Positions 1 to 7,633 of a stretch of 35,823 nucleotides of DNA are shown in pieces. Within the stretch, counting starts at the first letter, position 1. Each line of letters begins with the position of its first letter. Under the pieces are notes generated by a model. The model was not told where the DNA came from. It did no database searches and saw only the letters and a list, made by a program, of their open reading frames with translations. The stretch lies in the NCBI GenBank assembly GCA_017559355.1, contig JAFYSL010000057.1:1-35823 (forward strand). Direction: 5' to 3'. Source of the stretch: Muribaculaceae bacterium. GTDB taxonomy: Bacteria; Bacteroidota; Bacteroidia; Bacteroidales; Muribaculaceae. Made by a program: the position numbers and the translations under genes.

Positions 1-451
1 CCCGTCAATGACAACCCCATATATTCTAAAACCTTGGGATTTGAGCCATTCAACTCCTTCCAAATAATCTTTTATAGTTTCATAGCGAACATACTTTCGC
101 CAAAGTATTTTATTACGTAAGGCATCTTTTATAACCATTAAACCAAAGTTGCGCCCCCAATATGTAGTGTCCAATTGAATGGTGACATCTTTGTTCTTGA
201 CTATTTTCTGCACATAACGCATTCCGTTTAAATCTCGTTGGATTGTTCGGGATGAAACGCCATACTTGACAGAAAGCTGTTCTATTGTCTGTTTTCCCTC
301 TACATAGTCGGTTATTACTTGTGTTTTATTTCGTCTGCGACCTCCCACAAATTGACGCTTACAAGCATTGCATTTATACATTTGTTTTCGGCTTTTTAAG
401 CCGTTTCTAACGACCTTATTTGAGCCACAAAAAAAGCATTTTTTTTACCAT
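1..451 (-). CDS. Transposase, IS256-like variant with N-terminal zinc ribbon (partial, apparent frameshift near the start)
   Basis: Read on the minus strand, the frame encodes a zinc ribbon (CFFC near the start, CNAC about 20 residues later), then a helix-turn-helix (TIEQLSVKYGVSSRTIQRDL), then the start of a DDE domain (QLDTTYWGRNFGLMVIKD) and a later VIDG. This order matches the Zn-binding variant of IS256-type transposases. The start is odd. ATG at 449-451 is followed by GTA and a run of eight A residues (439-446 on the plus strand), which puts the zinc-ribbon frame one base out, and the ribbon frame itself has a TAA just upstream. With seven A residues it would read MVKKCFFCG. So the copy is either frameshifted, expressed by slippage on the A8 run, or carries a sequencing error. 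The C-terminal part is outside the window. Confidence 0.7.
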
Positions 452-468
452 ATCAATAATATTCTTCA

Positions 469-497
469 CAAAGATATGTATTTCAGCGCATTACAAA
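469..497 (-). promoter_or_regulatory. Promoter of the transposase gene
   Basis: On the minus strand a TTTG (494-497) is followed after 17 bases by TATCTTTG (469-476). This fits the Bacteroidetes -33/-7 promoter pattern and lies 17 bases upstream of the transposase ATG. Confidence 0.5.
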
Positions 498-568
498 GAT
501 TTTATCCTACTTTTTGTCCACCCTGCCCATTAAAACGTAATGCTGTTTTCGTGATGAAGAGGTGGTTA

Positions 569-603
569 ATAAAACAACTCCGCCGACGATTGTCAACGGA
601 GTT
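569..603 (-). terminator. Rho-independent terminator after the L28-L33-DUF4295 genes
   Basis: A 7-bp perfect stem (AACTCCG at 576-582 with CGGAGTT at 597-603) is followed on the minus strand by GTTTTATT. It lies 30 bases beyond the DUF4295 stop codon, so it closes this operon before the insertion sequence. Confidence 0.7.
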
Positions 604-632
604 GCGATATAGTGTAAAATGTGATGTTCTGA

Positions 633-785
633 TTACTTAGCCAAAACGTCTTTTACTGCGTCATTGGGCACCATTTCTTCTTTGAACATATAAGCACCAG
701 TTTTTGGCGATTTTACCATTTTGATAACTTTGCTATATGTACGACCTTCACCTTTTTGGAGTGATGCTACGGTTTTCTTTGCCAT
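633..785 (-). CDS. DUF4295 small basic protein
   Basis: A 50-residue protein, MAKKTVASLQ to NDAVKDVLAK, lysine-rich and with no cysteines. Its size, start and position directly after rpmG match the DUF4295 family, which in Bacteroidetes is encoded with L28 and L33. Its function is not established; the gene order and basic character suggest a ribosome-associated role, but that is inference. The start is 10 bases after the rpmG stop, so the two are co-transcribed, and a terminator follows at 569-603. Confidence 0.85.
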   Translation of the reverse strand: MAKKTVASLQKGEGRTYSKVIKMVKSPKTGAYMFKEEMVPNDAVKDVLAK

Positions 786-795
786 ATCTTAGTTA

Positions 796-984
796 TTATT
801 TAATTTCTTTGTGAACTGTTACTTTCTTGAGGATAGGGTTGTATTTTTTCAACTCCATACGCTCAGTTGTATTTTTGCGGTTTTTGGTAGTGATGTAACG
901 AGAAGTACCGGGCATACCACTTGCCTTATGTTCAGTGCATTCGAGGATAACTTGCACGCGATTACCTTTAGCTTTCTTTGCCAT
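796..984 (-). CDS. rpmG: 50S ribosomal protein L33
   Basis: A 62-residue L33 with the family signatures [20 protein letters not shown] and a C-terminal HKE. It is part of the large ribosomal subunit near the tRNA exit site. The two CxxC pairs of zinc-binding L33 are missing: only one cysteine (ECTEH) remains, and the second pair is replaced by NPIL. It is therefore a zinc-independent ('C-minus') L33. The gene begins 4 bases after the rpmB stop and is followed 10 bases later by the DUF4295 gene, giving a tight three-gene operon. Confidence 0.95.
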   Translation of the reverse strand: MAKKAKGNRVQVILECTEHKASGMPGTSRYITTKNRKNTTERMELKKYNPILKKVTVHKEIK

Positions 985-988
985 CTTA

Positions 989-1246
989 TTAGAATTCTAA
1001 ATATTTGATTTCTGTTAAATAACCCTTGTCGGCAGCTTGCTTCATCGCAAGGTTAAGGCCGAGTTTGTTGATAGTGCGAAGACCAGCAGCAGAGATAGTA
1101 AGGCTGATCCAAGTTTCTTGCTCAACCCAATAGAACTTCTTAGTGAAGAGGTTCACATTGAATTTACGTTTGGTACGTCTCTTAGAGTGCGATACGTTGT
1201 TACCAACCATCGCTTTCTTGCCTGTGATTTGACAAATTTTTGACAT
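989..1246 (-). CDS. rpmB: 50S ribosomal protein L28
   Basis: An 85-residue L28 with the typical start [21 protein letters not shown], the basic stretch [11 protein letters not shown] and the [13 protein letters not shown] motif. It is a large-subunit protein at the interface with the small subunit. It is the first gene of the L28-L33-DUF4295 operon and has its own promoter about 130 bases upstream, so it need not depend on the upstream cinA/tsaD transcript. Length and sequence are normal for the family. Confidence 0.96.
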   Translation of the reverse strand: MSKICQITGKKAMVGNNVSHSKRRTKRKFNVNLFTKKFYWVEQETWISLTISAAGLRTINKLGLNLAMKQAADKGYLTEIKYLEF

Positions 1247-1373
1247 GGCTGTTGTTGTTTATCTTGTTTTATTAATAATTAACACATTGTTGTTTAGGGG
1301 CTTGCATCAGGTCTCATATCGCAGTCAAGTGCATCTTTCTTAACGGCTTTCAAGATGGGCCACAAAACAGAGT

Positions 1374-1406
1374 GCAAAGTAACGAATTTTTCTTGATTTA
1401 CGCAAA
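1374..1406 (-). promoter_or_regulatory. Promoter of the rpmB-rpmG operon
   Basis: On the minus strand TTTG (1403-1406) and TTACTTTGC (1374-1382) are separated by 20 bases, close to the Bacteroidetes -33/-7 consensus. The predicted transcript has a leader of about 120 bases before the rpmB ATG. I see no clear riboswitch or attenuator in that leader. Confidence 0.5.
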
Positions 1407-1449
1407 TTTTTCGACTCTAAATGTGAATTTTATATTAAATATTCATTAT

Positions 1450-2697
1450 TTAGGGCTTTGTTTTTAATTCCTTTATTAGAGTGATGATTGCCGTAGTTGT
1501 AGCTCGGTCGATTACTCGACTACGATTGCCTGGGAAGTGATGTGTGTCGGAAACAATGCTCCAAGGAGTTTTTACTGCTATGCACACTGTGCCTACTGGT
1601 TTGTCGGGCGAGCCTCCTCCTGGTCCAGCAATGCCAGATGTTACAATCGAACAATCTGTGTCAATGACTTGGCAAACACCTTGTGCCATATCTTCAACCG
1701 TAGGGATACTCACTGCTCCATAAGAATCAAGAGTTTCATTCGTTACCCCTAATACTCGATGTTTTACGTCGTTGCTATAAGCTACTACACTACCCATAAA
1801 TACCGATGAACTGCCTGCTATAGAGGTGATTTGATGGGCAATATTTCCACCGGTACAACTTTCGGCTGTTGCTACGGTAAACCCTAATTTATTGAGATGT
1901 AGCAGGAGTATTTCGGGAGGAGTGAGGTCGTCATCGTGTAGAATGTCGTCTCCTAAATGGTCGATTAATTCTTGTCGATATTTGTTGAGTTCGCTATTTA
2001 TAAAATCTTTATCGTGGTGAGTTCCATCGAGTCGTAGGCGTATCAATCCTGGTTTAGGAAGATATGCAAGGTGTATATATGAGGGTAGGGCATCTTCCCA
2101 TTCGCTAATCTCCATGGCAAGGCGTGATTCGCTCCAACCTGTAACAAGCAGTGTGCGATGCTCAATGGCGACATTGCTATGGAATTTCTGCAATAAACGG
2201 GGGAGTACCTCTTTGGGGAACATGTGTTGTGTCTCAAAAGGAACTCCAGGCATTGCCACAAGAACCTTGCCATCTTTTTCAAACCACATCAAAGGTGCTG
2301 TCCCTACCTCATTTTGAATTACTTGGCACGATGAAGGAACAATGGCCTGTGTTGCAGTGAGGTCATTAAGTTTTAGTCCTCGTTTCTCTACTACCTCTAT
2401 TACATTTTTAAGTACTTCAGCGTTTTCGTATAGTTCGCCACCAAAATATTGGCATAATACCGACTTGGTGATATCATCTTTCGTGGGTCCGAGTCCTCCA
2501 GTAGTGAGCACTACATCGCTAGATTCAAATGCACGCTCTATGGAACGGAGGATTTGTGAGGCATCATCACCCACAACTTGTACATTATTTACGCGCCAAC
2601 CATATGGGTTGAGTATGCGAGCAATGTCCCCCGAATTAGTGTCAATCACTTGCCCAATGAGAATCTCATCTCCAATAACAACGATAGAAACATTCAT
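1450..2697 (-). CDS. cinA: CinA family protein (ADP-ribose pyrophosphatase / NMN amidohydrolase type)
   Basis: A 415-residue two-domain CinA of normal length. The N-terminal half (about 3-170) is a MoCF-like domain with [15 protein letters not shown] and [11 protein letters not shown]. The C-terminal half (about 250-410) is the PncC-type amidohydrolase domain with TAESCTGG, the GSVVAYSN segment and [16 protein letters not shown]. The C-terminal domain in this family converts nicotinamide mononucleotide to nicotinic acid mononucleotide, and the N-terminal domain hydrolyses ADP-ribose. Both fit pyridine nucleotide recycling. The gene is downstream of tsaD and the four-helix-bundle gene on the same strand. 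A glutamine-hydrolysing-type NAD synthetase gene lies 1.7 kb away on the other strand. Confidence 0.93.
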   Translation of the reverse strand: MNVSIVVIGDEILIGQVIDTNSGDIARILNPYGWRVNNVQVVGDDASQILRSIERAFESSDVVLTTGGLGPTKDDITKSVLCQYFGGELYENAEVLKNVIEVVEKRGLKLNDLTATQAIVPSSCQVIQNEVGTAPLMWFEKDGKVLVAMPGVPFETQHMFPKEVLPRLLQKFHSNVAIEHRTLLVTGWSESRLAMEISEWEDALPSYIHLAYLPKPGLIRLRLDGTHHDKDFINSELNKYRQELIDHLGDDILHDDDLTPPEILLLHLNKLGFTVATAESCTGGNIAHQITSIAGSSSVFMGSVVAYSNDVKHRVLGVTNETLDSYGAVSIPTVEDMAQGVCQVIDTDCSIVTSGIAGPGGGSPDKPVGTVCIAVKTPWSIVSDTHHFPGNRSRVIDRATTTAIITLIKELKTKP

Positions 2698-2712
2698 AAT
2701 AAAAAAGGAAAG

Positions 2713-2768
2713 ATGATAGAAGAAAGAGGAAAAATAATGAATTAGAAAATGATAGAAGAAAGAGGAAA
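2713..2768. repeat. 20-bp direct repeat between cinA and the four-helix-bundle gene
   Basis: The sequence ATGATAGAAGAAAGAGGAAA occurs at 2713-2732 and again at 2749-2768, 36 bases apart. The purine-rich strand continues as similar GAGGAAA-type DNA beside the tsaD stop (about 3188-3214, opposite strand). It may be a trace of insertion of the small gene 2770-3138. Confidence 0.8.
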
Positions 2769-2769
2769 T

Positions 2770-3138
2770 TTAAGGTTGTTGATTGCTTAAATTTTGCTTT
2801 GCAGTTTTTATGCTTGATGTTAGTAATGCAATTATTTCGGAAAGGTCGTTGTATAATGAATTAAAGATATTGTTATCGATAATTTCGCTTTCAACGAGTA
2901 ATTCAAGCCAATATGCTGTTTCATCAGCTTCTTTTAACGCAATAGATAATTTGTGAATAAAATCATGTTTACTTTGCGCATTGTTGCATTCTCTTGTGTT
3001 TGCACCAATGCTTGTACCACATCTAAGAAGTTGTTTTGAGATTATGTATTCATTTTTCTCGATCGTCAAATATTTATGAAAACGAATAATGCGAATAGCA
3101 AATGCCTTGGTCTTTTGATGAGTAATGCTATTATTCAT
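2770..3138 (-). CDS. Four-helix-bundle protein (S23 / 23S rRNA intervening-sequence family)
   Basis: A 122-residue, mostly helical protein. The family signatures are IIRFHKYLT near the N-terminus, RCGTSIGANTRE in the middle, and DFIHKLSIALKEADETAYWLELL in the second half. I start it at MNNSITHQ (codon 3136-3138); the frame is open further upstream but has no better ATG. Proteins of this family form pentameric helical bundles, and their cellular role is unknown. In Bacteroidetes and other phyla they are often found as single, scattered genes. Here it is wedged between tsaD and cinA and followed by a 20-bp direct repeat, which suggests acquisition as a small cassette. Confidence 0.85.
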   Translation of the reverse strand: MNNSITHQKTKAFAIRIIRFHKYLTIEKNEYIISKQLLRCGTSIGANTRECNNAQSKHDFIHKLSIALKEADETAYWLELLVESEIIDNNIFNSLYNDLSEIIALLTSSIKTAKQNLSNQQP

Positions 3139-3214
3139 ATTACTTATTAATGTAACTAATAACAAGTCAATATTTACAGATTTATTTTTGCTCTTTGCTC
3201 TCTCCTTTTTCCTC

Positions 3215-4231
3215 TTATATAGTTACTCTTGCATAAGGTACAGCGTCGTAGTGGCAGAAGTCGCCTGCGAGGTATTTGTAGTATCCAGCGATGGCAACCA
3301 TGGCAGCGTTGTCGGTAGTGAATGCTCGTTCGGGAATGAACGCTTTTAATCCTCGTTTGTCGCAGAAATCGGCAATGGCTTGGCGTACACCAGAGTTGGC
3401 TGATACACCACCACCAATAGCAACAGTTTTCACACCTGTTTGGTCAACGGCTTTTTTGAGTTTATCAATAAGAATTTCAATGATAGTGCGTTGTAGTGAT
3501 GCTGCAAGGTCGGCCTTGTTGTTTTCGATGAAATCGGGGTCGAGTTTCTTTGCATCACGGAGCGTGTAAAGGAATGAGGTTTTCAATCCACTGAAACTAT
3601 AGTTAAGACCAGGGATATGAGGTTTTGAGAATTTGAATCGATTAGCATCACCTTCGGCTGCAAGACGGTCAATATGGGGACCACCAGGATAGGGAAGTCC
3701 CATCACTTTGGCGCATTTGTCAAATGCTTCGCCAGCAGCATCGTCGATGGTTTGACCGAGCACCTCCATGTTGTTGTAATCTTTGACGAGAATGATTTGA
3801 GAGTTCCCCCCTGATATGAGCAAGCAGATGAATGGATATTCGGGAACAACATCATTTTCTTCACGACGAATAAAATGCGATAGCACATGACCGTGAAGGT
3901 GGTTTACATCGACAATAGGAATGCGTAATCCGAGCGAAAGGCCTTTGGCAAACGAGGTGCCTACGAGCAACGAACCGAGCAAACCTGGCCCACGAGTAAA
4001 AGCAATGGCACTAAGATCGCTTTTTTCAATGCCAGCACGTTTGATAGCAGTATCAACCACTGGTACGATATTTTGTTGATGAGCGCGAGATGCTAATTCG
4101 GGCACTACACCTCCATATTCCTCATGCACACTTTGACTTGCAATGACGTTTGATAGAAGAATACCATCTTTGATGATTGCTGCGCTGGTGTCGTCGCACG
4201 ATGATTCAATGCCTAATATAATATTGCTCAT
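3215..4231 (-). CDS. tsaD: tRNA N6-adenosine threonylcarbamoyltransferase
   Basis: A 338-residue TsaD (Kae1/Gcp family) that transfers the threonylcarbamoyl group to A37 of ANN-decoding tRNAs, working with TsaB, TsaE and TsaC. Visible signatures are GIESSCDDTSAAI at residues 7-19, the metal-binding HLHGH at 111-115, LLISGGNSQIILV, and a late GGGVSANSGVRQ. Length is normal. It is transcribed away from nadE; on the minus strand TAACTTTG at 4268-4275 is a likely -7 element. The genes downstream on the same strand are the four-helix-bundle gene and cinA. Confidence 0.97.
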   Translation of the reverse strand: MSNIILGIESSCDDTSAAIIKDGILLSNVIASQSVHEEYGGVVPELASRAHQQNIVPVVDTAIKRAGIEKSDLSAIAFTRGPGLLGSLLVGTSFAKGLSLGLRIPIVDVNHLHGHVLSHFIRREENDVVPEYPFICLLISGGNSQIILVKDYNNMEVLGQTIDDAAGEAFDKCAKVMGLPYPGGPHIDRLAAEGDANRFKFSKPHIPGLNYSFSGLKTSFLYTLRDAKKLDPDFIENNKADLAASLQRTIIEILIDKLKKAVDQTGVKTVAIGGGVSANSGVRQAIADFCDKRGLKAFIPERAFTTDNAAMVAIAGYYKYLAGDFCHYDAVPYARVTI

Positions 4232-4267
4232 ATTTTATTTTGTTGTCGATGTTGTGATTTTAGAGTA

Positions 4268-4275
4268 CAAAGTTA
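4268..4275 (-). promoter_or_regulatory. Likely -7 element of tsaD
   Basis: TAACTTTG on the minus strand, 37 bases upstream of the tsaD ATG, matches the Bacteroidetes TAnnTTTG box. I see no good TTTG at the usual -33 distance. Confidence 0.4.
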
Positions 4276-4327
4276 CGCAAAAGAAATGAAAGGTAATAAA
4301 AAATATAAGAGTTGTGAATTTTTTATT

Positions 4328-4335
4328 TACTTTTG
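4328..4335 (+). promoter_or_regulatory. Likely -7 element of nadE
   Basis: TACTTTTG fits the TAnnTTTG box and lies 25 bases upstream of the ATG at 4361. It lies inside the in-frame upstream extension of the reading frame, so it argues for the start at 4361 rather than 4286. An AAGGA-type site precedes that ATG. Confidence 0.5.
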
Positions 4336-4360
4336 TAATGCAAAACACAACAAGAAGGAT

Positions 4361-6181
4361 ATGAATCAAGAATTTTACAAAATAGCGGCTGCTGTGCCCA
4401 AGATTAGTGTTGCTAATTGTGATTATAATGCCGATAGCATTATAGAATTATGTGATAAATTGAGCAAATCGGAGGTGCAGATGGCGATATTTCCACAATT
4501 GACCACTACGGGTGTGACTTGTGGAGATTTGTTCCATTCGGAGATGCTTGTTTATGCAGCGCAATGTGCATTGTTGCGTGTTGTTGAGGCTTCGCGAGCA
4601 TGGGATATGTCGTTGATTGTAGGTTCGATAATAGCTTATGAAGGTAGAGTATATGACTGTGGTGTGGCTATATCTCGTGGTGAAATAATCGCCGTGGTGC
4701 CAGGTAATATAAATGGCAATGATTCATGTTTTGCAAATGGCAATGAGGTAGATGCTATCATAAAAATAGGCGATAGACGGGTGCGAATGTTGAGCAATCA
4801 GATGTTGCCTGTTGAAGATGTCAAAGTGGCAATTGTGATAGGAGATGACGAGATAAGTCTGTCGTTGAAATATCAAGCAAAAGGTCAAGTAGTGGCACAT
4901 TTAGGCGCTCGCAAGGCATCGATGGGTAGTCGTCAAGGTTTTATTGAAGATATTAAGGCTCGTTCATTGGAGTTATTCACCACATATATATATGTAGGTT
5001 CGGGCTATGGCGAATCGACTACCGACCATGTGTATGATGGATGTGCTATCGTTGCTCAAAATGGTGAGTTGATAGCTCAAAATGAACAGTGGCAAAGCGA
5101 ATCACAATCGGTTGTTGCCGAGGTGGGGTGTGCAACTCCTCATTTTATGAATGTGGCAAACCGTAATAGCGCAAAGAGTAAAGAATCAGTTGTTGCTAAT
5201 CCATTTTTGCCCGACGCTTCGCTTGCTGAGGCGTATTGCAATGATGCAGTGAATATTCAAGTATTGGCGTTGATGCGTCGTATGGAGGTTACATGGTGCA
5301 AAAACCTTGTAATAGGGATTTCGGGCGGACTTGATTCTACGCTTGCATTATTGATAGCCGTTAAGGTATTTGATCGCATGGGACTTGACCGTAAGGGTAT
5401 CATAGGTGTTACGATGCCAGGATTTGGCACTACCGATCGCACATATAATAATGCCCTTGTAATGATGCGTTCGCTAGGTATTACTATGCGCGAAATATCT
5501 ATTGTTCCTGCCGTAAAACAGCATTTTGCCGATATTAATCACGATATAAATGTTCACGATATAACCTACGAGAACTCACAAGCACGCGAACGCACGCAGT
5601 TACTTATGGATATAGCCAATCAAGTAAACGGCATGGTGCTTGGCACTGGTGATATGTCGGAATTGGCTCTCGGTTGGGCTACCTATAATGGAGATCATAT
5701 GTCGATGTATGGCATCAACGCTGGTGTGCCTAAAACCCTTGTACGCCGATTGGTTGAATGGATTGCCTCTACCGAGCAAGATGAGGCGTGCCGCAAGGCA
5801 TTGCTTGATGTTATTGACACACCTATTAGCCCTGAACTTGTTCCTGCCGATAGTGATGGAAATATCAAACAAAAAACAGAGGATTTAGTAGGACCTTACG
5901 AGTTGCACGATTTCTTCCTATATTATACGCTGAAGTATGGATATCGTCCTCAACGCATTTATACACTTGCAATGGAAGTGTTTGCTGGAGCGTATGATGG
6001 TGCGACAATCAAACATTGGCTTACAACTTTCTGCCGACGATTCTTTAATCAACAGTTCAAACGTTCTTGTATGCCCGATGGTCCATGTGTGTGTGGATTG
6101 AGCCTATCGCCTCGTGGTGGCTGGTCAATGCCCTCTGATGCTTCGTCGGCAATGTGGCTCAAAGAGTGTGAAAGTTTGTAG
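4361..6181 (+). CDS. nadE: NAD+ synthetase, glutamine-dependent type but with a degenerate glutaminase domain
   Basis: A 606-residue protein with the two-domain layout of glutamine-dependent NAD synthetase. The C-terminal synthetase half looks intact: the ATP P-loop SGGLDST at 321-327, then PGFGTTDRTYNNA, GTGDMSELALGW and NAGVPKTLV. It makes NAD from deamido-NAD, ATP and a nitrogen donor. The N-terminal nitrilase-like domain (about 5-245) keeps landmarks such as TTTGVTCGDLF and GYGESTTDHVYDG. All three expected catalytic residues seem replaced: the Glu of FPEL is Gln46, the Lys of VVPK is Gly115, and the Cys of EICED is Gly161. The segment between the last two is also shorter than usual. I infer that the enzyme uses free ammonia or a partner's ammonia. 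I chose the start at 4361 because the promoter -7 box lies upstream of it. Confidence 0.92.
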   Translation: MNQEFYKIAAAVPKISVANCDYNADSIIELCDKLSKSEVQMAIFPQLTTTGVTCGDLFHSEMLVYAAQCALLRVVEASRAWDMSLIVGSIIAYEGRVYDCGVAISRGEIIAVVPGNINGNDSCFANGNEVDAIIKIGDRRVRMLSNQMLPVEDVKVAIVIGDDEISLSLKYQAKGQVVAHLGARKASMGSRQGFIEDIKARSLELFTTYIYVGSGYGESTTDHVYDGCAIVAQNGELIAQNEQWQSESQSVVAEVGCATPHFMNVANRNSAKSKESVVANPFLPDASLAEAYCNDAVNIQVLALMRRMEVTWCKNLVIGISGGLDSTLALLIAVKVFDRMGLDRKGIIGVTMPGFGTTDRTYNNALVMMRSLGITMREISIVPAVKQHFADINHDINVHDITYENSQARERTQLLMDIANQVNGMVLGTGDMSELALGWATYNGDHMSMYGINAGVPKTLVRRLVEWIASTEQDEACRKALLDVIDTPISPELVPADSDGNIKQKTEDLVGPYELHDFFLYYTLKYGYRPQRIYTLAMEVFAGAYDGATIKHWLTTFCRRFFNQQFKRSCMPDGPCVCGLSLSPRGGWSMPSDASSAMWLKECESL

Positions 6182-6183
6182 TC

Positions 6184-6227
6184 ATGTTACCATAATAAGT
6201 GGGTAACATTGGTAACGATGGTAACAT
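6184..6227 (-). repeat. GTTACC element, copy R1
   Basis: Read on the minus strand it has three GTTACC boxes at 9-bp steps, a spacer (CACTTATTAT), then GGTAACAT. It fills the 45-base gap between the convergent ends of nadE and the symporter gene and touches the symporter stop codon. No T-run follows it on either strand, so it is not a standard terminator. Confidence 0.9.
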
Positions 6228-7615
6228 TATTTATCCCAGCAGGGAGTTTTGCTCGCAATTTGTGGAATGGCTGATGAATGATAGACGGGGTTATATCCAC
6301 GGAGTCGTTGATTGCGATAGTCGTCGAGTGCTTTAATGGCATATTTACCTAGTACGAGGATTGCTGCGAGGTTGCATATAGTCATCATACCCATTGTAAT
6401 ATCGGCAAGAGCCCACACAAGGTCAAGACTTGCTACTGCTCCTATCATTACCATTGCTCCAACAGTTAGACGATAAGCATATAACACCCAACGATTGGAG
6501 GTAAGAAACTGAATATTAGTCTCTCCGTAATAATAATTCCCAACGATACTTGTAAAGGCAAAAAGGAATATCGCAATTGATATGAAATAGGCTCCAATTG
6601 GTCCTATTTCGCTCACTAATGCCATTTGAGTGAGTTCGATGCCGTTGTATTGTGTATAAAATGTGCCACTGCAAAGGATAATGAGCGCAGTGCAGGTGCA
6701 TATAATTAAAGTATCGGTATAAACGGCAAGAGTTTGCACTAATCCTTGTTTTACTGGGTGACTCACTGATGCAGTTGCTGCTACATTGGGGGCAGAACCT
6801 TCGCCAGCCTCGTTGCTAAACAATCCACGTTTTATCCCCATAAGCATAGCCATTCCTAATCCACCTCCAATGGTCGACTCAATAGAGAACGCTTCGGTAA
6901 CGATGAGTTTCAAAACCGAAGGAATCTGCGTGATATTGAGACTTAATATTACTATGGCAAGCAAAATATAAGCAATAGCCATAAATGGCACTACAATTTC
7001 GCTAAAACGAGATATGCGATGAATGCTTCCACATATAATAATTAACGCTGTTGCGGTGAGAATGATACCAACAATCATTGGCGACCATCCAAATGATGCT
7101 TTTACTGCCGATGCGATGGTGTTGCTTTGCACTGAGTTGTAGGCAAGACCAAAGGTAATTGTGATGAGTATTGCAAAGGTGTTTGCCCACAGTTTGTTTC
7201 CTATTCCATATTTGATATAGTAGGCAGGACCTCCCATAAATGAGTTTTCCCCTTTAATTTTATAGATTTGGGCGAGAGTTGACTCAATAAATGCGTTTGC
7301 AGCACCAAGTAGGGCAATCACCCACATCCAAAATACTGCTCCTGGCCCACCAATGGCGATTGCCGTTGCAACACCTGCAAGATTGCCTGTGCCCACACGA
7401 CTTGCTATTGATACAGTAAAGGCTTGAAACGAACTAATAGACTTTTTGCTCGATTCCTTGTCGGACTTTCCCGAATTGGCAAGTTCTTTTATCATATCGC
7501 CAATCATAGTAAATTGTACGCCACGAGTCTTTATTGTAAAATATATGGCACAAAACAGTAGGGATACAATGAGAAGGTAACTCCAAAAATCGTTTATGAT
7601 GTTAATAATTTCCAT
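6227..7615 (-). CDS. Alanine/glycine:cation symporter (AGCS family)
   Basis: A 462-residue polytopic inner-membrane protein of the sodium:alanine/glycine symporter family. Family signatures include TIKTRGVQFTMIGDM near the N-terminus, SRVGTGNLAGVATAIAIGGPGAVFWMW, and KRGLFSNEAGEGSAPNVAATA around the middle. About ten hydrophobic segments are visible. It takes up alanine or glycine with Na+ or H+. It begins 18 bases after the tamB stop codon on the same strand, so it may be read through from tamB, although the functions are unrelated. It ends at element R1. The substrate cannot be fixed from sequence. Confidence 0.93.
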   Translation of the reverse strand: MEIINIINDFWSYLLIVSLLFCAIYFTIKTRGVQFTMIGDMIKELANSGKSDKESSKKSISSFQAFTVSIASRVGTGNLAGVATAIAIGGPGAVFWMWVIALLGAANAFIESTLAQIYKIKGENSFMGGPAYYIKYGIGNKLWANTFAILITITFGLAYNSVQSNTIASAVKASFGWSPMIVGIILTATALIIICGSIHRISRFSEIVVPFMAIAYILLAIVILSLNITQIPSVLKLIVTEAFSIESTIGGGLGMAMLMGIKRGLFSNEAGEGSAPNVAATASVSHPVKQGLVQTLAVYTDTLIICTCTALIILCSGTFYTQYNGIELTQMALVSEIGPIGAYFISIAIFLFAFTSIVGNYYYGETNIQFLTSNRWVLYAYRLTVGAMVMIGAVASLDLVWALADITMGMMTICNLAAILVLGKYAIKALDDYRNQRLRGYNPVYHSSAIPQIASKTPCWDK

Positions 7616-7633
7616 TTATAGTCCAATCAGAGG

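Larger units (their letters stand above)
1..530 (-). mobile_element. IS256-like insertion sequence, 5' part (continues beyond the left edge)
   Basis: This segment holds the promoter and the first part of a transposase gene read leftward and cut by the window edge. The outer end of the element probably lies near 520-530, where the minus strand reads GGGCAGGGTGGAC just before the transposase leader. I place that end only by the look of the sequence, because the other terminal repeat is outside the window. The element sits directly downstream of the ribosomal-protein operon and its terminator. Confidence 0.65.

Noticed and set aside
368-640. A plus-strand open frame opposite the transposase and its leader
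   Set aside because: It runs antisense through the zinc-ribbon region, the promoter and the terminator of the ribosomal operon, and shows no protein-like features.
2342-2716. A 124-codon plus-strand frame opposite cinA
   Set aside because: It is fully antisense to a well-conserved CinA domain and is Ser/Thr-rich in the way of shadow frames.
4286-4360. A 25-residue N-terminal extension of NadE
   Set aside because: The -7 promoter box at 4328-4335 lies within it, and the family starts at the MNQEFYK-like position.
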